DNA from: Labia minor
Lineage: Eukaryota > Arthropoda > Insecta > Dermaptera > Spongiphoridae
Assembly: GCA_963082975.1 (NCBI GenBank)
Contig: OY720347.1
Location: 27,992,221-28,056,220 of the forward strand
DNA: 64,000 bases
Reading direction: 5' to 3'
The position numbers and the translations under genes were made by a program. Numbering within the stretch: position 1 is the first letter of the stretch; every line of letters begins with the position of its first letter. Positions 35,000-45,540 of this stretch are shown piece by piece. Below the pieces are notes generated by a model. It saw only the letters and a program-made list of their open reading frames with translations, had not been told where the DNA came from and made no database searches.

Positions 35000-35817
35000 G
35001 ATTTTTACATATCTCCACGAATCATGCATTTTCTTAACAGAAAAAAGTATTTTTAGCATGATGTCTGTCCGTCTGTCCGTCCGTATAGATGTGTACAGCC
35101 TGAACGGCTTAACGGATTTTGATGAAATTTGGTATATTTACTTAATGCATCAGTGGGATCAATTGATCAACTTTTGGTGGAAATCCGGAAACCGGAAGTG
35201 GTAGTATTAGCGATCGACGATAGGAAGGAAAGGGTTATTTTCACACCAAAGGAGATTTTTTTATATATCACCACGAATCATGCACTTTGTATTGGTTTTA
35301 TCCTCGAGAAAAATCATATTTATTAGTTTTTTCTTGATTTAAAATTATATGACGTCATCCAGCCATTCATGACGTCACAGCCTGGTCTTGCATATATATT
35401 ATAAATAAAATAAAATTAAAAATGTTTATATTTATTATTTATGTATCCATATCTGTTTTTTATACGACGATAAGAAGGGAAGGGTTATTTTCGCACCAAA
35501 TTTCACATAAGGAGATTTTTTTACATATCACCACGAATGTATTGGTTTTATCCTCTTCATTATGTTTTTCTTAATTTAAAATTATATGACGTCACCCAGC
35601 CCTTCATGACGTCACAGCCTCGGGTAACGCCGGCAACGCCGGCTACTTCAGCTATATATTATAAATAAAATAAAATTAAAAATATTTATGTTCTATCAAT
35701 ATCTGTTTTTTATTACATTAATAGATATATTAAAATTATTTGAAATTGTTTCTGTAGCTGGAAATTAATTTATTTCAAACCGTCGGTCGGTTCGGACCTG
35801 GCCACAGGTCAACTTAT
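35000..35817 (+). mobile_element. Rolling-circle-like element family A, copy A5 (three modules)
   Basis: Truncated at its 5' end. Module 1 (35000-35210) holds GTCTGTCCGTCTGTCCG and the AAATTTGGTAT ... CCGGAAACCGGAAGTGG core. Module 2 begins with CGATCGACGATAGG at 35211. Module 3 begins at about 35464 and carries an extra GC-rich insert with GTAACGCCGGCAACGCCGGC. The 3' end is complete: CGTCGGTCGGT (35781-35791) and hairpin GACCTG-GCCA-CAGGTC (35795-35810). The plus frame at 35129-35326 is a by-product. Confidence 0.8.
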
Positions 35818-35821
35818 TAAT

Positions 35822-36216
35822 TTTAGGTTCCCTATCTTTGTTTTGTAATTCTAACAAATCAGATGACCCTACCTGGCTTAATTTTAAACGTTCTTTCCTT
35901 TGCCTACTATTTTTTAAATACCTACTTAAATTTGATTTTTTCCGTGGCATTCTGGAAAAAAAAATTTCTAACTAAAATGTAGGGTCAAATTTGAAATTTG
36001 TTGTTATCGGTAGCCATGGTAACGTTACGTTTGTATGGGTAAAAGAAAAGGGCTGTTTTTAGGTTCACGGCAATTATTCGATTTTTTCTCGCCGTAAATA
36101 CCATCGTTGGACTTCAACGAACATTTAAAAAAAAAGAATTGGCAAAATTGGTCCAGGCGTTATTGAGTTATGCTCTTACGAACACATTTTGCGATTCATT
36201 TTTATATTATAGAAGA
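35822..36216 (-). mobile_element. 5' end of a Helitron with the start of its protein
   Basis: Minus strand: preceded by A, the element begins TCTTCTATAATATAAAAATG (from 36216), followed by an untranslated region with CATAACTCAATAACGCCTGG, a phrase I associate with arthropod Helitron leaders. An ATG at 35950 opens MPRKKSNLSRYLKNSRQRKE, which resembles the basic N-terminus of Helitron Rep/helicase proteins. After about 43 codons the frame enters the 3' end of family A copy A5. The rest of the Rep and helicase domains is absent. Identification is by recollection of family style, not by alignment. Confidence 0.6.
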
Positions 36217-39200
36217 TTTATATTTCTATTTGAAACATCAATAAACAATTTTGATTTTTTTATTAAAAATAGATTATATAATTTTTCTTTTAGATTTATT
36301 AGTTGAGTCTTTAATTCTCAGGTCAGGTAATTAATACCTACTTAAGATTATATTTTTATTTTTGAATTATTCAAATGGTTGTAATATGAAACAGGAATAT
36401 CTTTTATTAGTTTTGATTTTGTTGTAATTAGATTTCAAAACTTGATTAGTAGATGATTCCTTTTACATACATATATCGTTATTGCGCGACAGAGGTAGAC
36501 CAATTGAATTAAATTTAAAATTTCTATAATTATTATACATTCATTTTTTTTTATATCGTATTCCCTCCTGAGATACAAATTAGAATTTATTATTCTTTCA
36601 TTTATTTTTACATAATATATTAGATGAATATATCATTGAATACATAACTATAATTATATAGTTATAATTATAATCATATTTTTTTTAATTCATAAATTGC
36701 ATGAGCTTCTTTTGTATTATAAAGTATAGTAGTAATGATTGTCTGCTAATAAGTGTGATAGGAAATAAATACACAATTATCTGATGAATCATAGGAAAGA
36801 ACTAGGAATTATTTCTATAATTAATTAATTATTATTATTATTAATCTTTTATTAAAAAAAAAGATAATACGTATAAATATTGAATTTATTAATGTCTAAA
36901 AATATTCATTGAAAATTCTTATATGAAATGATGTTTGATGAAATAAACATGTTATTTTTTCCTTGGAAAATTTGATGATATGTATTAGTAATTTATTTGT
37001 TATTTATTCTATCAGGAAAAAAGTTTGAATAAAATAACATTGTTTTTTAAACTTTTTTTATATTTATTTTACAATAACCTATCTCTCACAATAAATTATT
37101 ATTTATTATTTTCATTTTTTTTAATTTTAGATAAAAATAAATTAGAATGAAAACTTATCAATAAGAGATATATAATTTTTTCGATTTTCAAATCATAAGT
37201 AGTTGTGAAATAAAATTCTAATTCTATTTAAATTCAAAAGATATACAATTTATTTAAGTAAATAATTTTACTATATTTTCTTTTCTTTTATAATATATTT
37301 TATTGTAAGAGATTTTGAAATATTCTATCTTTATGAGATTTCTATTTGGTAATTGTAATATTATAATATATGTTTTAATAGATCAAATTTAAAGGGGTTT
37401 GTAGGATATGAATAAGTATATCTTACACATTCATATATTAAATTGTATTTTTTTATAGATTTTAACAGAAATTCAAATAAATGTCTTATAGTGGTTAAAA
37501 CGATTAATGGAAATTATCCTACCAGCATTTAATACTTAAAGGACAATAAAATTAAATAATTACTTTTGAATAATTAACTTTACAGTCTTGTTAGATAAAA
37601 ATATATTATAATAAAAATATATTACACAAAGAAATTCTAACAGTAGATTTAAATGGGAGTTGTCGGGACATGAAAAAGTACTAGAACGCGTTCCGGTTCT
37701 GAAAAAAGGTAAGGGAACGTCGTTCCTCCGCATTCCCCTCCCAATACACCACTGGGTATAAAGCAGCAATGGAAAAGAATGAAGTCATTGAGTGTAGCAT
37801 TTTAGTTATTGATATAAATATTATACCATAATTACTTTACATATTTGTACAAGTAAATTAATTTCAAAGAGAGAAATAATAAAATAAATATTTCTCGAAT
37901 AATTTTTTACAATATATAAATTATATATGTATAGCCAAAAGTAGCCTAAAAAAATATTTAAAAAATATAATAAATACATACAAATATGTTTAATAAAATA
38001 TTAATTACCGATTTAATTTATCCAGATTCAGGAAAAAAAAGAAAATTAATGAATAATTTGTACACCTTTGGTATATTATCTTAAAATTAAATTAAATTTA
38101 ACAATTCACTAAATTAAAGTTTAAATTTCTACGAATCAAATTCGGAAGAAGAAAATTTTAAAATAGAAAGGAGAATTTTAATTTTCATAATTTTTAAATT
38201 CACTAATTTCTTTACTTTATCCTTGAAATTATAATATATTTATAGTATTACACATGATAACTAATAACAAAAATAGATATTTTTTTTAACAAATTTTTAA
38301 AATAGTTTGAGGGACAAAAATAAATAGTATACTTATTTTAGTATAGTAGTACATAATAACGGAGTTTGAATTTGATTCAAGGCGAGATATTTATAATATG
38401 ATAAAATAAAAAATTTCAAAGTGTGAATGTTAATTTGAAAAGTTGAAATTAATTAATACACATGATATTTGATTAACGAATAAGGATATTGACTAATAAA
38501 TATAAAGAATTATTATAACATATTTCTTTTTAATTAATTTAATCATATATAAAAAAAAATAATAGATTTGAATATTATGTATCATTTTATTAGCGTCATT
38601 GAGATATTTTTACCATGACCCGTAAAATCGAGATATTATTAAAAATATCATAGTTAAATATCACCTTGAATTAGGTTAAAATTTACCTAGATTGGCTTAG
38701 AGGAAATATTTTCAAATTAATTACAGGTTTCTAATTATTATTTAATAATTAGTTTTAGAAAAATATATTTAATGACATTTTTGTTTTAAAACATAGGATG
38801 GAACCAGAAAAGAACAATTTTAAATTCAAATGATTTCCTTGTTGGGACTAAACGGCCTTTAACATTTAAATAGTAACAAATTATTTGATATATTATAAGA
38901 AAATTTACATATATACACAATATACATACAAAATTACATATTTTATTTTGCTAGTCATTTTAAAAATCAAAAAACTCATAATTTTAATATAATTTTAATA
39001 TATTATACTATTAACATACTTTATTAAATTTGAATTAATAAAATTTTATAAAATAATATTATCATAAGCTATTCATATATAAATTAATTAAAAAAATCAT
39101 GTAAATTTGCAAATATTTAATCTAATCATTAGAATAATCATCATTTAACCTTTTGGAATTACTTTTCTAATCTCTACTGAACTGTTGAACATTCAAAGTT

Positions 39201-40290
39201 CTTGGCCATAGAATCCATTCATATTCCTCTACTTCTTCCGCCTTACTGTGTATGTGTGTGTGTGTCATCCATCTTCTCAACTCCTTCATAATATTCCCCA
39301 ACCGCATTCTCCGAACACAAACCTGCCATTTACAAATTGGTTACTCCGTAAAACTTTCGCCATCCATTTTTCACCCATTGAAGGTTTCTTGATTTTATAA
39401 TTTATACTATATTCGGAGATACATAATCTTTTTTTTTTTGTTATGCAATCGTAGCTATTTTTAAGTATTTTATTCTATTATCGCCCTATAAGCGAAATAA
39501 ATTCATACATATACATATTTGAAAGTTGTTTAATGCTAAAATAAATATTTTATGTTGGGGTATGAAAAAAGTTTCTGAGTTAATCGATTTGATGAAATAT
39601 CTTTTAATATATAAATATTTTGTTGATACTATCATTTGAAAATAATTATAATTCAAATAAAAAACGATTATTATTAATATATCTAATAAAGGATTACCAT
39701 AACCTTTTTTTTATTTAATTTTTTTTTATTATTTATTTATTTATTTTTATTATAATTATCTATAAATAAAATAAGTACTTTAGATATTGATAAATCCTTT
39801 TTATCGCCATCTGTATAAACTTCATATCAATATATATTTTTATTTATCTTTTAACATCGAATAGTTAAATTAAAATAAAACAACCAAAGTATGGAGGTTG
39901 AATCTGATTTAAGACATAAAATTAAGAATTGATATAAAACCATAATTAAATAATAATTAAAGATAACAACTACCTTTAAATATTAATTATATATTTATAT
40001 TATAAAAAATAATTATAATATTTAAAATAACTTATCAATTATTTATTCTACTAATAATATTGAGCTAAAACATATATTTTATAACTCCTACTTTTTTTAT
40101 TTAAATAATAAGTTTTTCTTTTTTCTTATTAAATTATATAATTCTAAAAATATCCACAAATATTTGTAACCGGTTTGAACAGAGATTTATTTATTTACTT
40201 ACCTATGTGAGGTATGTATGTTGTTTTATTTTTGACTTAATTAAATGAACTCCAAGCGTTAAGTGTATTTTAAAAATAACTTGAAAGAAG
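36217..40290. other. AT-rich intron-like DNA
   Basis: About 4 kb with no exon I can support. A hAT end at 37650-37754 is listed separately. At 39160-39400 a less AT-rich, pyrimidine-rich stretch contains a short GT run (39250-39265) but no convincing open frame. Confidence 0.45.
37650..37754 (-). mobile_element. hAT-like terminal fragment
   Basis: On the minus strand it starts CAGTGGTGTATTGGGAGGGG (37735-37754), a typical hAT end, and continues with GGAACGACGTTCC, an 11- to 13-bp palindrome. No matching second end or 8-bp duplication was found, so the other side is lost. Confidence 0.6.
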
Positions 40291-40740
40291 CAAAACAAAC
40301 GAAGCAGGTTCTTTATTTTCCTGTTGTTAAAGTTCCATGATGGAATCGCCTCCAAGTCTGCGGTTGATCCTCTTAGTGATAGCCTTAAAGAGGCTCCAGG
40401 CTTTTAGCTCGCCTGCAACTATTTATTATATATCGCATAAAGACTGCTATCATTTGCATGGAAGCCGTTTTTGTCAAGAGGTAATTAAAATGAGACATTA
40501 GAAAACAAATGGCAGAGGGTAGGTTCGGTTCGCGTGCCTTTCGATTTTTAATGGGTCTTTAGAGCAGATGGTTTTGTACTCTGCGTGGCCCGAATTCATG
40601 AAGATAATCAATTGGAGGAATTATGGTTATGGAGAGGAGGTCAGGAAAGAATGCAGTGTCAGATTACTTGTGCTGCAAATAGATGAAGGAAATTATTATC
40701 GAAATTATCCTGTAAAGAATAGTAATCTAATTTGCAAGTC
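40291..40740. promoter_or_regulatory. Candidate conserved regulatory element
   Basis: About 450 bp of balanced composition inside very AT-rich DNA, with no transposon signature. It holds the octamer ATTTGCAT (40452-40459, POU-type) and TAATTA (40482-40487, homeodomain-type) 22 bp apart. The 60-codon frame 40568-40750 has no recognisable domain. The unusual composition could equally mark an unrecognised repeat or a non-coding exon; the enhancer reading is inference. Confidence 0.35.
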
Positions 40741-41374
40741 AAATTTATAACAATAAAAAATAAAGTTTTCATGACCAGAGGATTGTAGAAAAGTTATTTT
40801 CTATTATCTAGAGATGAATAAAACTTTTAATTTTATTTAAAAAAAAACACATTAAAAACATTCAAAGAAAATAAAATTTTTTTTCTATTTATAATATTCA
40901 GGTAAAAATATATACTAAATAACGTTTTTTCTCATATTCTTCTGACCATTGGTTATGCTTATCTTATCTTATTATGCTAGCTAAAATTGTATATATCTAT
41001 CTATCTATATATATTGGTTCTCAAAAACCGCTCTAACGATTTTTTTCAAATTTACACTAGATATAGTATTTATAAAGAAAAATTAAGTTTTATTGATGAT
41101 ATCTCTTGAAACATTCAGCTTCATTATTAATTTCTTAATTGAAAATTATATATGGAAAACGTCAAAATTGGCCTCCATTTTTATTTGTATTAATATTTTT
41201 TTTTATTTAAAATATTTTAAAATTTATTATTTAATTTCGAAATAAAATTAAAAATATTTATTTTTAATAAAATATATATAGATATTTATTAATCTCTCTC
41301 AAAAAAAAAAAAATAAAATAAAAAACATCAAATCTGCCTGCTAAGACAGTAAAAAAATGACAATTTTTTATCTA

Positions 41375-41455
41375 AATATATTAGTCCAGATGGTAAAGTG
41401 ATGTTTTAACGAGTGGATTTCGTCGGTTCGAAACTCTCCGGGTGAATCGTTATTT
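41375..41455 (+). mobile_element. tRNA-like pol III unit (SINE-like)
   Basis: B box GGTTCGAAACTC (41427-41438) and A-box-like TAGTCCAGATGG (41381-41392) at tRNA-like spacing. An inverted relative of the B box (GTTCGAAACTC on the minus strand) occurs at about 54277. No defined body or target duplication. Confidence 0.45.
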
Positions 41456-41675
41456 AAAAATGAAAATGAAAATAATGAATTTGTTATTTTTTTTCTTTTT
41501 ATCTATTGTTTACATTTTAATAAATTACTATTTTATATTTATTTATTCATTGTTCTTTTATTAAATTTAATATTTATTAATATTATTTATTATTAATTTA
41601 TATATTGATGACATCACAAATGACATTTATATTGAAATTTGACTCCCGCCTTTTTTTAAAGAATATTGTATTAAT

Positions 41676-41810
41676 ATTTTTTTTATATTTAAAATATTTT
41701 AAAATTTTTTATTTAATTTCGAAATAAAATTAAAAATATATATTTTTTTTATATTTAAAATATTTTAAAATTTTTTATTTAATTTCGAAATAAAATTAAA
41801 AATATATATT
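41676..41810 (+). repeat. 66-bp tandem duplication
   Basis: The unit containing TTTAATTTCGAAATAAAATT occurs twice with a 66-bp period (CGAAA at 41720 and 41786). A third, dispersed copy lies at about 41205-41260, so the unit is also part of an older duplication. Confidence 0.85.
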
Positions 41811-42547
41811 TTAATAATATTTTATAATTATAAATTACGATATATATTTATCAATAATAATGAATTTTTTTTTTTAACTTAATTACAGAGCCGAGGCTCG
41901 GGGTCCCGGTATGATCTTAATATATTGTGAGAATTAGATAAATAATGTAGAGAGAAAAAAATATTTAAAAATAGATATTTATTTAAATGAAATAAAATTA
42001 TTTAATTTACAGAATGAAAATGTCTATAATATTGTCTAAACATTTTTTCTTTATAATTTTACATTATAATAATACTAATTACAGTAGTTATAATATATGG
42101 GGAATTTTCAACTTTGACTGCCGATTTGACCATGTTCCCAAACGAATTTTAAAAAAACCAAGACCACTTTACATTTACACATTTTAAGCTCTAATCGAAT
42201 CCAAAATCAAAATTTAAAAAATCGAAAAACAAACTCACAGATATATAGATTTTATAAATGAACATTTATACAATTTATTTTAATTAATTTGAAACATTTT
42301 AGGAAACAAATTTTTAATGGGTCATTTTTAGAAATCCCATTTAACAATTATAATAAATAATTAAAAAATTGTAAAATTTTTAAAGTATATAAAAATAAAT
42401 TGTATAAATTGGTTAAAGGGTCGAGTGATAGTTCGGTGTCCCAGGTATATATTTTATATTAACACGCCTACTTTTCTGTATAATAAAGATATAAAGAATC
42501 ATATTTTAATTTTTATATAACCAAGAAATCATTTTTTCACTTAAAAT

Positions 42548-42660
42548 ATAGTTGTAAAGCCCAAATCTCCGATCCATATAACATCATCGACTGGGCCGCT
42601 ACCAAAAGGAGTCTTCTCTTGCTCTGACTAGGGCCACCGGTATTTGCCATTAGTCTCGAA
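42548..42660 (-). mobile_element. LINE reverse-transcriptase fragment, R1/Jockey-like
   Basis: Minus strand reads LMANTGGPSQSKRRLLLVAA, then QSMMLYGSEIWAL. This resembles the C-terminal 'thumb' part of R1/Jockey-type reverse transcriptases (consensus-like LMPNIGGP ... LLYGAPIW). Only about 35 codons remain; the neighbours on both sides are AT-rich. Confidence 0.7.
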
Positions 42661-43506
42661 AAAATAATATTAAATTTTATATAAATTTATAAATTAGAAT
42701 ATTTGAATTTGTTTAAATTTTAACACATGTAATCAATCATATGCATAAAGAATAGAAAATTTTGAAAATCAACTTGGTATTAAATTCAGAAGAAAAAAAT
42801 ACTCATATATAGAATATATAGATTATTCGAATATAATTGAAGCTCTTTCTCTCCCTCTATTTTAAATTTGAAAAAACGGAGTGTTAAGAAATTAAGATTC
42901 CTTATACAACATGGATGGTTAAATGAATTGGGCTCCCTACCTCCCTGAGAAATTCACATTAAAAATGTTTATAATATTTTAGTTTATTAAATCAAACTAT
43001 TATTTTTTTATTTCAATATTTTTAATGTTAATACAATAATTTTTATTTTATAATCTATAAAATAATTTAATTATTTTTAAAAACAACGGTCTTCAATTAC
43101 AATTTTTTTACTCTCTACTGACTGTTCATTTCATAACTGAAAATAGTGTCGAATAGAAATAGACGATATTACTTGGATTAATCTTATTATGCTAGCTAAA
43201 ATTGTTTGTTTGTATTATTGAGGACCCCAGTTCAATTCATTTTAATCAGATTGATGCAATGATGCAACATTTAATAATTGTAATAAATAATTAATTGTAG
43301 ATTAATATTTTTTAAAGGGTCGAGCGACAGCTCGGTGTCCCAGGTATTAATATTACCAGCCAAACCCAATAATAATGAATCATTTTTTTTAACTTAAGTA
43401 CCGAGCCGAGGCTCGGGGTCCCGGTACTAATCTTCTTAAGTAATATATATTCCTTATATATATACATTTTGGATTTTTATAAGTGTTTTTAATTTAAACT
43501 AATAAT

Positions 43507-43652
43507 AAACCCAGCCTCCGGGATCAACATTGGGGAATAGTTACTTGATAAAAAGTAGCGCCTCCGATCAAGAAAATAAAGGTAAAAGGTTGATAGGACT
43601 CGTTCTACTGATCATAGGACACCTAGTTGATATAACCGACTTGATTTGTTCT
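43507..43652 (+). mobile_element. SINE S1, 5'-truncated copy
   Basis: Matches the body of the 1773 copy: CCCAGCCTCCGGGATCAACA, GCGCCTCCGATCAAGAAAAT and ACTGATCATAGGACACC. The tRNA-like head is missing, as expected for 5' truncation during target-primed insertion. Confidence 0.8.
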
Positions 43653-45110
43653 TGCTGTAAGTTCTATTTATTACTTCAGATTCATTAAATGAAATATACT
43701 AATAATAAATATAAAATTATTTCGAAAGAGTTCAATTTAGTTATATTAGCAATTATAAAAAATAAGTTAAAGTTGTTTTTATTCAAATATACAAAATAAT
43801 GAGTATCACTCTTAAAATATTTAATTAATATTGCAAATCTTTTTGTGGTGTGGACACTTGAATTTTTATTTTATTACTTCAAAGATATGAATTTCATTAA
43901 GTTTATTTTTATGGATATATTAATTATGCAATTAAATTTATTTTATTGGATTACAAGATTATTTATCTAACCCATATATTTTCTTAAAATATTAAAATCC
44001 AATTTATTTTAATCTTAATTTAAATGAATTTTAAAAAAAGATTTTTTGATTTACGAAATACCTGCACAATAAAAATAAATAAATTAAATATATATTTATA
44101 AATATTTCCTACAATAATTTTTTTTTTTTTTAATTTTAAACTTTAAAGGCAGATAAATCATTTTAAAATCAAAAAAAAAAACAACATAATAAAAAATTGT
44201 TAAAAAAATGATCTACTACTCGTTTTCAAATCGATGTGAACTCTTTAAATTTAAAATTTAAAAACTAAGTTAATAATCAAATTAAATTTATTATAAAATA
44301 AAAATATATCTATATTTGATAAATGCATTGCTAAACTGAATATAAATCCTAATAAATTCAAACACAAAAATAATATTGAACTTTTGTAAATTTTTTTATT
44401 GATTACCCCCACTAACCTTAAAAAATGAAAGATAGGGAGATAGTGCTGACTTAATATTCAAACCCTCCATTTCATTCTCCTTAAAGATTAAATAATGAAG
44501 AACAAAATTTAAACCCCCATCCATCTGGATTCAAATAAATGTTAGCAATAAATAACATTATTTATTATCCGTTTTATAAAGATTAAATTTAAATAATTTA
44601 GAGGATAAATATTGTATTAGAATGAAAATGAAAATGAAATCCAATTGAAAGTTGGTTATAATCTCATTTATTTAGACTTTAAACAGGAAATGCTCAAGTT
44701 TATATATTTATCAAACATCATAAATAATTAATTTGGGTTTCTCGACTAAAATGCCTGTTATATATATATATGTATTCATTTAAATTATTTCAGAGACCCT
44801 CTTCACTTTTGGAGATTTTTTTTTGTTTTGTATTTTTTTCGTATTTACTTAATTAGATTCTATTTTAATAATTATAACTAGTAATTATTATACTATAATA
44901 TTATAATTTTTACCTATTGATTGCTTGTATATTAAAATACAGTATATTTTATATTACCTTGTTTCTATTCTAAATTATTTTTTAAAATCATTTAAAACAG
45001 GGATGTGCTACACGCTGAACAAATTTGTGCCGCATGCCATGCATAATAATACAATATCATTTTATTGGTATCCTATACTTTTTCATGGACACTTGATTAC
45101 TGTTAAGTTA
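43653..45110. other. AT-rich non-coding
   Basis: Nothing recognised. The open frame 44925-45155 runs into the SINE and is not a gene. Confidence 0.5.
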
Positions 45111-45130
45111 AATAATAAATATATTACAAT

Positions 45131-45520
45131 GGAGGTGGCTTGGCCGAGAGTGTAGCGTGACAACCTTCTACACAAGAAGTCGGCGTTCGATTCTATCCAA
45201 GAACGGATTTTTCTAATAAATTCAATTTAACATCAGCTGCCTCCTGCTCCAGGAACTGACAAGCCCTGGTTCTATACAACCCTGCACAAGCAGGACTACC
45301 TCAAAAACAAGCAACCATAAGGAACAATGGATCGTGATGAGAATAACTCCAATTGGTACCCAATGCACCCGTCACCTGGAGGATTCGGATCTTCACGAGC
45401 ACTCAAAAAGAAGAATAAAAGTTAACACCTAAAGAACATTCATATATGGGCACACTTATCATCAATACCCTTGTATATGGGAGCTTTGCGTGATCCTAGA
45501 TGGTCCAGACCCAAAATAAT
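45131..45520 (+). mobile_element. Young tRNA-derived SINE, family S2 (390 bp)
   Basis: A perfect 20-bp target duplication AATAATAAATATATTACAAT flanks it (45111-45130 and 45521-45540). The head has A box TGGCCGAGAGTG (45141-45152) and B box GTTCGATTC (45185-45193). The body includes CAGGAACTGACAAGCCCTGG and CCCTGCACAAGCAGGACTAC, and the tail ends in AAT repeats that merge with the duplication. The extra bases between A and B boxes suggest a tRNA with a long variable arm (Leu/Ser class). The exact duplication implies recent insertion. The partner LINE is unknown. Confidence 0.93.
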
Positions 45521-45540
45521 AATAATAAATATATTACAAT

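Larger units (their letters stand above)
40996..43430 (+). mobile_element. Composite region with Helitron-like ends
   Basis: A 5'-like start TCTATCTATCTATATATATT (40996) is followed by CTCAAAAACCGCTCTAACG, in the style of Helitron leaders. Four related hairpin motifs each followed by G(T/G)GTCCC(A)GGTA lie at 41888-41912, 42422-42449, 43321-43349 and 43401-43426. The last has a 7-bp stem (CCGAGCC-GA-GGCTCGG) and is followed by CTAA|T at 43427-43431, as at a Helitron 3' end. Interior: a tRNA-like unit, a 66-bp tandem repeat and a LINE fragment. Whether this is one element or several is unresolved. Confidence 0.4.

Noticed and set aside
2309-35817. Recurring ACCGACCGACG blocks as a CRISPR-like or satellite array
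   Set aside because: The copies are dispersed over 33 kb, in both orientations, and mark element ends rather than spaced direct repeats.
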